The translations under genes and the position numbers were made by a program. Source: Spirochaetota bacterium (GTDB lineage Bacteria; Spirochaetota; UBA4802; UB4802). Taken from it: a stretch of DNA of 16,227 nt. Each line of letters begins with the position of its first letter. The first letter of the stretch is position 1. The stretch is taken from contig JAGYNX010000016.1 of the NCBI GenBank assembly GCA_018399855.1, positions 1 through 16,227 of the forward strand, given 5' to 3'. A model generated the notes under the pieces. The model made no database searches, was not told where the DNA came from, and saw only the letters and a list, made by a program, of their open reading frames with translations. Below are positions 6,871 to 13,878 of the stretch, in pieces.

Positions 6871-8787
6871 TCATGTTATTTCAATCCCGATAATTGCCAT
6901 ATCATCCTCAAAAGTTGGTATCCCCTGAAACTCTTCAACCTTTTTTAAAATTGATTCAATGGAATTAGAAAGTGTTTCACCGGCTGTGCTGCGTATTATT
7001 TCTGACAGCCCCTCAAGGCCAAGCATCTCCTTTTTTCTATCATATACCTCAATGATACCATCAGTAAAAAGGTATACCCTGTCTCCCTTTTCAAGTTCTA
7101 CAGATTTTTCATGTATAACCAGATCTTTAAACATTCCAAGAATTGTTCCTTTTGATTTAAGCATCTTGATAGAATTGTCATTCTTTTTCAACAGCACCGG
7201 ATATGGATGACCGCCACGGGCGAATGACATTTTTGTCTTACCTGAAATGGCATCACGACTGAAGATGGCATACAGGGCGGTGATAAAATAGCCTGACATT
7301 ATACCAAGCAGTTCATTGTTAATATGCAGTACATAGTCTGCGGGGGATGTATAGAGCCCTTCGTCCATTTTCTGTGTTGTAAATTTCAAAAGTGCAGTAA
7401 ACAGCGCTGCTGAAACACCATGTCCTGTGACATCACCAATAAATACACTGAAAGAATCCGGACCGATATCATGAAAAGTAAAGAAATCACCTCCAACCGC
7501 GTCCAGGGGAATATAACGATACTGCACCAGGAAACCGTCATTGCGGGGGACTTTTTTGGGAAGCAGTGCTTTTTGAATTGTCTGGGCGTTTTTCAGATCA
7601 TTTTCAATAATATCATTTCTTACTCGAAGACGCTTCTCGCTTTCAATAAGTGCGTCTTCAGCCTGTTTTCTTTCGGTTATATCCTCTTTTACTGCCACGT
7701 AATGCGTTATCACCCCATTTTCATCTTTTACAGGAGAAATTGAAGAAAATTCCCAGAAAGCTCCCCCGTCTTTTTTCAGATTGTGGAATTCACCCCTCCA
7801 TTCGCGACCCTCTGTTATAGTCTCCCAGAGTTTTTTGTAAAATTCATCTGGTTGTGATCCTGATTTCATTATCCTGGGATTCTTACCTATAACTTCATGA
7901 AATTCATAACCAGTCAGATGGGTAAACTTGGGATTCACATACTCAATATTCCCTTCTGTATCTGTAATAACTACGGTGGCAGGACTCTGTTCAACAGCCT
8001 GTATAAGTTTTCTTAATTCTTCTTCCGCCAGGCTCTGCTCTGTTACATCCTCGGCGGTTCCAATAATACCACGCAACCTGTTATGCTGAATCAGGGGCAC
8101 AAGCCTGTACTTGATTGTTCTCTCGGCAGCATCCTTTCTTATCAGTGTTGTTTTCTGCTCAACTGATCCTGACCTGTCCTTCTGTGAAGAAAAATATTCA
8201 TTAACATCGTCAAACTCGGCATTCGGTATCAGTCGTGAAGAGCTCATTCCTATCAGCTCTCCCACTGTATAGCCTGTCAATTCTTCGGCCCTGCTGTTTG
8301 CCATTATGATATCACCACGCAAATCAAGCACGAACATGGTATCGATGGCAGAATTCATTATAATCTCAAGAAACTCATATGAACTCTGAAGTGCCTCAAG
8401 TGATCTTTTTCTTTCAGTAATATCCTCGGCCACTTTCATATAATGCAGCACCTTGCCGCTTTCATTTTTAATGGCACTGAAAGCCGCAGACTCCCAGTAG
8501 ATTTTCCCGTTCTTTTTCCTGTTACAGAGTTCACCATGCCAGGATTTTCCCTGCCGTAACGAAGACCACAACTCTGCATAGACATCCCTGTGCATGGTAC
8601 CTGATTTCAGAAAGGAAGGATTTCTTCCCAGGGCTTCTTCGCGGGTATAGCCGGTTACCATAGTAAAATGCGGGTTTACGTACTCAATATTCCCGTCAGT
8701 ATCAGTAATCATCACAACACTGGGACTCTGTTCCACGGCTGCGAGAATAATATTCAGATCCATTTTTATATTATTGTTGTCTATCAA
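6871..8787 (-). CDS. Triple-PAS sensor with PP2C/SpoIIE (RsbU-type) serine phosphatase
   Basis: This 638-residue protein has no membrane segment, so it is probably a cytoplasmic sensor-phosphatase. PAS domains lie at about 12-130, 135-255 and 260-378, each ending in an EDITERK- or EDVTEQ-type PAC motif. A helical linker (about 375-420) leads to the phosphatase domain. That domain contains GGDFF and IGDVTGHGVSAAL with the metal-binding Asp residues, then FTDGIIEVYD and FEDDMAIIGIE. RsbU-like enzymes dephosphorylate an anti-sigma-factor antagonist or similar partner; none is encoded beside it. PAS1 and PAS3 are near duplicates, and SWHGELCNRKK resembles flavin-binding PAS domains such as NifL. 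The start is a TTG at 8787 with GAGGA about 9 nt upstream. The later ATG at 8763 has no ribosome-binding site. Confidence 0.92.
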   Translation of the reverse strand: MIDNNNIKMDLNIILAAVEQSPSVVMITDTDGNIEYVNPHFTMVTGYTREEALGRNPSFLKSGTMHRDVYAELWSSLRQGKSWHGELCNRKKNGKIYWESAAFSAIKNESGKVLHYMKVAEDITERKRSLEALQSSYEFLEIIMNSAIDTMFVLDLRGDIIMANSRAEELTGYTVGELIGMSSSRLIPNAEFDDVNEYFSSQKDRSGSVEQKTTLIRKDAAERTIKYRLVPLIQHNRLRGIIGTAEDVTEQSLAEEELRKLIQAVEQSPATVVITDTEGNIEYVNPKFTHLTGYEFHEVIGKNPRIMKSGSQPDEFYKKLWETITEGREWRGEFHNLKKDGGAFWEFSSISPVKDENGVITHYVAVKEDITERKQAEDALIESEKRLRVRNDIIENDLKNAQTIQKALLPKKVPRNDGFLVQYRYIPLDAVGGDFFTFHDIGPDSFSVFIGDVTGHGVSAALFTALLKFTTQKMDEGLYTSPADYVLHINNELLGIMSGYFITALYAIFSRDAISGKTKMSFARGGHPYPVLLKKNDNSIKMLKSKGTILGMFKDLVIHEKSVELEKGDRVYLFTDGIIEVYDRKKEMLGLEGLSEIIRSTAGETLSNSIESILKKVEEFQGIPTFEDDMAIIGIEIT

Positions 8788-8828
8788 TGTTACATTTCCT
8801 CAAATTATTAACAGTACCATTTTCATTA

Positions 8829-8857
8829 ATTGTACACCGTGAACCCTGTTCATTCAA
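8829..8857 (-). promoter_or_regulatory. Candidate promoter and possible operator for the PAS phosphatase gene
   Basis: On the minus strand, TTGAAT (8857-8852) and TACAAT (8834-8829) are exactly 17 nt apart, about 40 nt upstream of the TTG start. Inside the spacer, TGAACCCTGTTCA at 8840-8852 is a 5+5 inverted repeat around CCT. It is well placed for a repressor or activator site. Confidence 0.5.
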
Positions 8858-8883
8858 GGCTTTATGAAAAACAGTACGTAATA

Positions 8884-8902
8884 ATATAATAAATTATTAT
8901 AT
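8884..8902. repeat. 19-bp perfect AT palindrome in the divergent gap
   Basis: ATATAATAA at 8884-8892 and TTATTATAT at 8894-8902 form a perfect inverted repeat around one central A, between the two divergent promoters. It consists only of A and T, so it may be a shared regulator site, an easily melted element or simply low-complexity sequence. Confidence 0.4.
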
Positions 8903-8930
8903 ATTTATACCTGGTTCAGTAAAAAACATA

Positions 8931-8958
8931 TTGACCCGGAACATACCGTTGTTATGTT
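8931..8958 (+). promoter_or_regulatory. Candidate tetR promoter with overlapping operator
   Basis: TTGACC at 8931-8936 and TATGTT at 8953-8958 are 16 nt apart, about 40 nt before the regulator's start. An inverted repeat AACATA (8940-8945) and TATGTT (8953-8958) with a 7-nt centre covers the spacer and -10 box, and another AACATA sits at 8925-8930. The placement is typical of autorepression by a TetR-family protein, but binding is inferred. Confidence 0.45.
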
Positions 8959-8997
8959 ATTCTTTTACTAATTGATAACCAAATAAATGAAGAAGTG

Positions 8998-9600
8998 ATG
9001 AGAAAAAACAACCGACAGGAAATACTTGATACCGCACGGAAACTCTTTCTGCAGTATGGCTATAACGGCATTTCGATGAGAACCATTGCGTCAAAAGCGA
9101 AATTGACCACCGGGGCCGTCTACTTCCATTTTAAAAACAAGCGGGAAATATACGAAACCATTTGCCATGAAGCCCTGAATATATTGAACAGGCTTTTTAA
9201 AGAAGGTATTGATTCAAGGGAAACCTCCCCAAAAAAGCTTATCTCAACATTTGACTCGTATCTCACCTTCTATAATGAGTACCGTGATTATTACAACATC
9301 CTGATGGAATACAAGGGTGAGTTTCTCGACACCGAAGATCCCGATCCCGGAAAGAATGAAATAACCCGAAGAACCGGCGAACTTCTTGATATGATGGCAG
9401 AGGTTTTCACGGAAGGGGTAAATGAAGGCACCTTCCGTGATCTTGATCCTCATACAGTTGCCTTCTTCCTGTCATCGGTAACAGAAGGCATGCTACAATT
9501 CAAAAAATTTGGCGTCCATAATACAATAGGCCGCGACGACAATGACTTCCGTGAATTCATGAAAGTCATCATTGGCAAGGGCATACAAAAACAATCCTGA
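8998..9600 (+). CDS. TetR/AcrR-family transcriptional regulator
   Basis: This roughly 200-residue protein has the usual TetR length. The N-terminal helix-turn-helix runs from about residue 8 to 55 and contains ILDTARKLFLQYGYNG, SMRTIASKAKLTTGAVYFHF and KNKREIYE. The C-terminal helical ligand-binding domain is divergent, so the effector cannot be predicted. An in-frame GTG lies one codon earlier at 8995. The ATG at 8998 is preferred because GAAG at 8989-8992 then has workable spacing. The gene diverges from the PAS phosphatase gene, and the cyclase gene lies downstream on the same strand beyond a repeat element. Likely targets are its own promoter and one of these neighbours. Confidence 0.92.
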   Translation: MRKNNRQEILDTARKLFLQYGYNGISMRTIASKAKLTTGAVYFHFKNKREIYETICHEALNILNRLFKEGIDSRETSPKKLISTFDSYLTFYNEYRDYYNILMEYKGEFLDTEDPDPGKNEITRRTGELLDMMAEVFTEGVNEGTFRDLDPHTVAFFLSSVTEGMLQFKKFGVHNTIGRDDNDFREFMKVIIGKGIQKQS

Positions 9601-9662
9601 TCCCCCCATAAAATTCCTTGCAGCACATCCATTTCCATGATAAAAAATATTATTCTTTTTTA

Positions 9663-9816
9663 TTCTCACCACAGAGTCACAGAGTTACAGAGAAAGGATT
9701 TTTATGTCTGTCGTTATGGTACATTACAGCACCAGGGTTAGCTGTTAAACCTTTCAGGTGTCAGATATGCAACCAGACACCCCCCCTCTGTACCTCTGTA
9801 CCTCTGTGGTGAATAT
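9663..9816. repeat. Inverted-repeat element with 8-nt periodic arms (MITE/REP-like)
   Basis: The left arm at 9663-9697 contains CACCACAGAG followed by ACAGAG units spaced every 8 nt. The right arm at 9783-9816 is its imperfect reverse complement, with three CTCTGT units at the same 8-nt spacing and ending in GTGGTGAATAT. About 85 bp lie between, including a 6-bp hairpin GGTGTC (9757-9762) and GACACC (9776-9781). No transposase is encoded. The right arm ends 14 nt before the cyclase start codon, just before its Shine-Dalgarno. It looks like a small non-autonomous repeat; transcribed, it would fold into a long hairpin. Arms of this CACAGAG type recur in many environmental bacterial genomes, as I recall it; this was not searched. 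Confidence 0.7.
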
Positions 9817-9829
9817 TTGGAGGAGCCCA

Positions 9830-10591
9830 ATGAAGATAATTGATCTTTCTTCTACTATTGAGAACAGTCCGGATGCAACCCCTGATTTTCTTAAGATACA
9901 GGTTGATTATCACAGCCATGCAGATGGCGCAACACAGGTAGAGACACTTCTTAATGTGCCAAGACGCCTTTTCCGAAATGATGAAGGGTGGGCCACTGAA
10001 ACCATAACGAAACTTGGTACCCATGATGCCACCCATGTTGACGCGCCCTGGCATTATAACAGCGAAATTGGGGGCGCAAGGGCACAGACGATTGACGAGC
10101 TCCCCCTTGAGTGGTTTTTTGGTGACGGGGTAAAACTGGATATGACCCACAAGGACGAGGGTGACCCTGTTACTGTTGGGAATATTGAAAAAGAACTCGA
10201 AAGAATTAAATATTCCATAAAGCCCATGGATATCGTATTAATATACACCGGACGTGACCGGTTTTACGATCAGCCTGACTACATTTTCAAGGGTTGCGGG
10301 GTTACCGCTGAGGCCACACGATGGCTTTTTGAACAGGGTGTCCGGGTTATGGGTATCGATGCCTGGGGGTGGGATGTTCCACTGAATCTACAGGCCCGTG
10401 AAGCCATTGAAAAAGATGAAAAAGGTGTATTCTGGCAGGCACACCAGGTTGACCTGCCCTACTCCCACATGGAACGACTGGTGAACCTGGCTGAAGTACC
10501 CTCAACCGGATTCAAAATAGCCTGCTTCCCTCTCAAAATTAAAGACGGCAGTGCCGCCCCGGCCAGGGTTGTTGCGATCATAGATGAATAA
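9830..10591 (+). CDS. Cyclase-family metal hydrolase (kynurenine formamidase-like)
   Basis: This 253-residue protein belongs to the cyclase/KynB family (PF04199), metal-dependent hydrolases that include arylformamidases and isatin hydrolases. The metal-site signature reads GTHDATHVDAPWH at residues 63-75. It supplies His65, His69, Asp71 and His75 in the family spacing, with Ala67 where Gly is usual. The C-terminal FKIACFPLKIKDGSAAPARV is also typical. An upstream in-frame ATG at 9758 would add 24 residues encoded inside the repeat element. The ATG at 9830 is chosen because GGAGGAG lies just before it and the protein then begins MKIIDLSSTI like its relatives. The substrate is unknown; no tryptophan-degradation genes are nearby. 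It converges on the SUMF1-like gene with 3 nt between stops. Confidence 0.88.
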   Translation: MKIIDLSSTIENSPDATPDFLKIQVDYHSHADGATQVETLLNVPRRLFRNDEGWATETITKLGTHDATHVDAPWHYNSEIGGARAQTIDELPLEWFFGDGVKLDMTHKDEGDPVTVGNIEKELERIKYSIKPMDIVLIYTGRDRFYDQPDYIFKGCGVTAEATRWLFEQGVRVMGIDAWGWDVPLNLQAREAIEKDEKGVFWQAHQVDLPYSHMERLVNLAEVPSTGFKIACFPLKIKDGSAAPARVVAIIDE

Positions 10592-10594
10592 TAA

Positions 10595-11398
10595 TCAGTA
10601 CACCACCCTGAAACTGTAAAAGGGACTCCTGGCCGTAGGGCAGCGCCTAAATCGGTATTCCCTGGCCTTTTGGATGGGTGCACTCATTAATGATCCGCCC
10701 CGCAAAACCTTGTAGGTGGTACCATATTCATCATGATCATCGGCACCGGGATAGGCGTCAAACCAGGAATCAGTCCACTCCCATACCAGTCCGGGATACA
10801 AAATAGCCGTATCCGTAAGCTGTACAGCAAGCATCTCGATAAAATCGATAGTAGTACTGGGGAACGTGATGACATCACGCGCAACAGGATCGTTCATGCC
10901 GAACACACCCACAGAATACGCAAACACTTCCCATTCCTGTTCTGATGAGAGCCTGAACCTGATTCCGGTTTCTATCTTAAGCCAGTCGCAAAAAGCCCGC
11001 GCGTCATTACAGCTTACCTGTAATACCGGGACGTTGTCTGCCAATTCCGTGTATATCCTGTCAGCTGTATTCCCAAAGGGCTCCTTCCAGGTGAGGTTAT
11101 CTTTTTTTGTCCATCCATTATCCCAGGTCCACCCCCAGCCTTCTACTTCTGCTTCAGTTTGATACCCCGTATTATCGATGAATTGCCTGAATTGAGCGGG
11201 GGTAACAGGACGGGGACTCATGTGGAATTCTTCAATTTCAACAGCGTGGCAGGGTGTTGCATGGTATATATACTCAGGCTTCAATATTGAATCAAGGTTC
11301 TTTATTATATGATCCGCCACGTCCCGTGAAATGCCTGCTTGATACGTGCCTGTCTGTATATCAACAAAAAGTTCAGTGTTAAAAATATCAGAGATCAT
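10595..11398 (-). CDS. Formylglycine-generating-enzyme-like (SUMF1/FGE-sulfatase) protein
   Basis: This protein has about 267 residues counted from the ATG at 11398. It has the SUMF1 fold (PF03781) seen in formylglycine-generating enzymes, EgtB-type oxygenases and many non-catalytic relatives. Family landmarks are TPAQFRQFIDNTGY (66-79), FRLSSEQEWE (148-157), VWEWTDSW (205-212), VLRGGS (231-236) and the closing YRFRRCPTARS. Cys253 fits one of the two copper-binding cysteines of true FGE; the other position has no Cys, and no sulfatase is nearby, so formylglycine formation is doubtful. The ATG overlaps the GH1 stop as ATGA, implying translational coupling. GGAGG is only 2 nt upstream, so the in-frame ATG at 11407 is an alternative. 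Confidence 0.82.
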   Translation of the reverse strand: MISDIFNTELFVDIQTGTYQAGISRDVADHIIKNLDSILKPEYIYHATPCHAVEIEEFHMSPRPVTPAQFRQFIDNTGYQTEAEVEGWGWTWDNGWTKKDNLTWKEPFGNTADRIYTELADNVPVLQVSCNDARAFCDWLKIETGIRFRLSSEQEWEVFAYSVGVFGMNDPVARDVITFPSTTIDFIEMLAVQLTDTAILYPGLVWEWTDSWFDAYPGADDHDEYGTTYKVLRGGSLMSAPIQKAREYRFRRCPTARSPFYSFRVVY

Positions 11399-12654
11399 GG
11401 CCTCCATTCCGGCACATAGTCTTCGACTATTTTTTCTGTTATACCATTAGACCCGGCAATATCAGCATACATCTTACCACTGGTCTTTAACGTTCTTTTT
11501 CTCTCCGGATGTTCATGGTCTACGTGTACCAGTCCAAACCTTGACATAAGTCCGTCAACCAGCTCGAAATTATCAAGGGTAGACCAGTGATAATACCCCG
11601 CTATGTCCACACCGTGTTCCATGGCCCGATGTAACTGGTATACATGATCAAGAATAAATGATGGCCGCAATTCATCATTATCATCACAGGTACCGTTTTC
11701 AGTTATATACACAGGACAACCGTACCTGAAATAATATTCATCAAGTATCCGGTAAAGTCCCTCAGGGTAGATGTCCCATCCCAGCTTGTTTTTCGGCAGG
11801 TTTTGCCGCCCGAGAAGTTTCAATGGAAATTTCACCAGGTCACCTGAATAATAATTCAGTCCAAATATATCCAGCGTGTTTGATTTTCTGTTTATCCGCT
11901 TGAGAAAATAATCATTAAAATACCGTTTTGCCAATCGGGCGGAAAGATGATCAAGAGGGTTTTTTGTGTTATACGGATCGAATGTACGCAGGTGCTTGGC
12001 TATGCCTACCTTTGGTGTTCCCCATAACTTTTGCGTATAAATCTCATGTATTACATGATACGCGGCTACATGAGCATCTGCCATGTTTTTCATTACCCTG
12101 AATGTTTTCCGCACACTTTTTTTTCCGGGAGGAAATTCGCCGAAAAGATATGCAGCGGTAGCGTACACAGATGGTTCATTAATAGTTATCCAGACATCAA
12201 CAAGGTCACCAAGATATCGCACAGCTTTTTTTACAAAACGTATGTAATATTTTACAACCTTCGGTGAAGTCCACCCACCCTGACTGGAAAGCCACATGGG
12301 GTTTGAAAAATGATGCAGTGTAACCATTGGCGAGATGCCCTGTGCTTTCATTTCCTTTAATATTTCCCTGTAATGATCAAGCACACTGTCATCGCAGGCC
12401 CATTTGTCAGGTTCTATCCTGGCCCATTCCAACCCAATTCGCGCGGTTGAATGGTTCATCTTCTTCATCAGGCCGATATCTTTTTTGAAATATTTCCAGA
12501 AATGAACGGCATCGACAGGGTTTGTACCATCCTTGATCTTTCCCTGCAATGCCCAGTCATAGAAGTCATGGTTTCTGCATTCCCCTTCTACCTGGAATGC
12601 TGAACTGCCACTGCCCCACAAAAATCCTTCCGGGAATGAATACTGTATAGCCAC
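11395..12654 (-). CDS. Glycoside hydrolase family 1 (beta-glucosidase/beta-galactosidase-like)
   Basis: This 419-residue TIM-barrel enzyme lacks a signal peptide, so it is probably cytoplasmic. It starts FPEGFLWGSGSSAFQVEG, as GH1 enzymes do. TINEP supplies the acid/base Glu160 and YITENG the nucleophile Glu319, so the retaining machinery is intact. HHFSNP and WITINEP fit the sugar-binding face. The late motif reads NFELVDGLMSRFG where most GH1 proteins have NFEW, so Glu364 is kept but the adjacent Trp is Leu; sugar preference may differ. At 419 residues it is somewhat short for the family (about 440-480). The start is GTG with a strong GGAGG 8 nt upstream. It follows ispG by 53 nt and overlaps the SUMF1-like gene. 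Confidence 0.92.
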   Translation of the reverse strand: MAIQYSFPEGFLWGSGSSAFQVEGECRNHDFYDWALQGKIKDGTNPVDAVHFWKYFKKDIGLMKKMNHSTARIGLEWARIEPDKWACDDSVLDHYREILKEMKAQGISPMVTLHHFSNPMWLSSQGGWTSPKVVKYYIRFVKKAVRYLGDLVDVWITINEPSVYATAAYLFGEFPPGKKSVRKTFRVMKNMADAHVAAYHVIHEIYTQKLWGTPKVGIAKHLRTFDPYNTKNPLDHLSARLAKRYFNDYFLKRINRKSNTLDIFGLNYYSGDLVKFPLKLLGRQNLPKNKLGWDIYPEGLYRILDEYYFRYGCPVYITENGTCDDNDELRPSFILDHVYQLHRAMEHGVDIAGYYHWSTLDNFELVDGLMSRFGLVHVDHEHPERKRTLKTSGKMYADIAGSNGITEKIVEDYVPEWRP

Positions 12655-12707
12655 GTTCGCGCCTCCATCATTTCTTCATCACTTAGCCATGACCCGAGTA
12701 TAAAACA

Positions 12708-13802
12708 TCACAGCAATTTTTCAAGCAGGACTTCAAGCTCGTCCGCCATCTCTTCAACGGCATTGCGGACATCTACTTTTCGCAACTTTTCACCCCCGGC
12801 GAAAAGCAGCATCTTTCCCCCCCGTCCCCCTGCTATTCCTATATCAGCATGCGCAGCTTCACCGGGACCGTTGACTTCACATCCCATAACGGCCACCGTG
12901 ACCGTTTTGCCCGAAGCTTCAATTCTATCATGAAATCGGCTGGTAAGTACCTGGTCAGTTTTTTTTGCCAGTTCTAAAAGATTGATATCCGGATCTGTCC
13001 TCCCGCAGGTCGGACAGGAAATAACATGTATAGGGGCCCTGCGCAATTCAGCGGCTTCGAGAATTTTTCTTCCCACTATGATCTCTTCCACAGGATCACC
13101 TGTCATGGATACCCTGATTGTGTCACCAATACCTTCAAGAAGCAATGAACCGATAGCTACACTGCTTTGTACAATGCAGTTAAGCCCATAACCGGCTTCA
13201 GTTAAACCCACATGAATTGGATACTCTACCAGGTCAGCAAGCAACCTGTTGGCCTGTAATGTCTGCAGTATATTCGACGATTTGATTGATATAACCATAT
13301 CATTAAAATGAAGATCTTCAAGTATCTTTACGTGATCCATGGCCGAGTCGGTAAGAGACTGCGGGGTGACCTGGGGATACTTCTTACTATCAAGTGATCC
13401 ACCATTTACACCAATTCTAATTGGTACATCATGTTCCCTGGCTGCCCTGACTACTTCTTCAACTTTCCAGCGTTCACCAATGTTGCCAGGGTTAAGCCTT
13501 ATCTTATCAATTCCCGCATCAATTGCTCCCAGTGCGATACGATAATTGAAGTGTATATCCGCGCACAGGGGAAGAGATACATGTTGGCAAATTTCCCTGA
13601 GATGTACCACGTGATCTTCAGTTCGTACCGCCAGGCGAACCATCTGTGCTCCCGCTTCTTCAAGGGAGCGGATCTGCGTGATGGTTGCGGCAATATCTTC
13701 AAGAGGACAGCTCGTCATGGATTGCAATGACACGGGTGCGCCGCCACCTATTGCAAGGGAACCTGCACGAACCTGCCTGGATTGTCTTTTGTTGTTTACC
13801 AT
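12708..13802 (-). CDS. ispG: 4-hydroxy-3-methylbut-2-en-1-yl diphosphate synthase
   Basis: This 364-residue iron-sulfur enzyme converts methylerythritol cyclodiphosphate to HMBPP in the MEP isoprenoid pathway. The TIM barrel carries RLAVRTEDH, LPLCADIHFNYRIAL, KIRLNPGNIG and HVGLTEAGYG. The cluster ligands are Cys263 and Cys266 (CPTC), Cys308 (MGCEVNGPGEA) and Glu315. Length matches the compact two-domain form. The start fits the family, but no clear Shine-Dalgarno precedes the ATG. Residues 29-34 read MTSCPL where MTNT-type sequences are usual, a small deviation outside the active site. The gene lies 76 nt downstream of rseP, with a strong hairpin in that gap, and shares the MEP pathway with dxr. 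Confidence 0.96.
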   Translation of the reverse strand: MVNNKRQSRQVRAGSLAIGGGAPVSLQSMTSCPLEDIAATITQIRSLEEAGAQMVRLAVRTEDHVVHLREICQHVSLPLCADIHFNYRIALGAIDAGIDKIRLNPGNIGERWKVEEVVRAAREHDVPIRIGVNGGSLDSKKYPQVTPQSLTDSAMDHVKILEDLHFNDMVISIKSSNILQTLQANRLLADLVEYPIHVGLTEAGYGLNCIVQSSVAIGSLLLEGIGDTIRVSMTGDPVEEIIVGRKILEAAELRRAPIHVISCPTCGRTDPDINLLELAKKTDQVLTSRFHDRIEASGKTVTVAVMGCEVNGPGEAAHADIGIAGGRGGKMLLFAGGEKLRKVDVRNAVEEMADELEVLLEKLL

Positions 13803-13841
13803 GGTATTAAGTTACAAGGTATTCGATTCTTATGTCTACGA

Positions 13842-13871
13842 ATTTCTCCTTCCACGAATGGAAGGAGAAAT
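13842..13871 (-). promoter_or_regulatory. 12-bp intercistronic hairpin between rseP and ispG
   Basis: ATTTCTCCTTCC at 13842-13853 and GGAAGGAGAAAT at 13860-13871 are perfectly complementary around a 6-nt loop, starting 7 nt after the rseP stop. On the minus strand the stem is not followed by a U-tract, so it is a poor intrinsic terminator. It more likely slows, processes or protects the mRNA between the cistrons. The 3' arm contains AAGGAG, but no start codon sits at a useful distance. Confidence 0.55.
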
Positions 13872-13878
13872 CAATGTT

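Noticed and set aside
6850..6875. Bidirectional terminator between the LeuA-domain and PAS phosphatase genes
   Set aside because: Only 13 nt separate the stops, and the short AGCT-containing symmetry there is too weak for a convincing stem with U-tract.
9663..9816. CRISPR-like array from the spaced ACAGAG units
   Set aside because: Units are 8 nt apart with no spacers of 25-40 nt, the two arms are in opposite orientation, and no cas genes are present.
9758..9829. N-terminal extension of the cyclase by 24 residues
   Set aside because: The extension is encoded by the repeat element, whereas GGAGGAG sits just before the ATG at 9830 and the shorter protein begins like its family.
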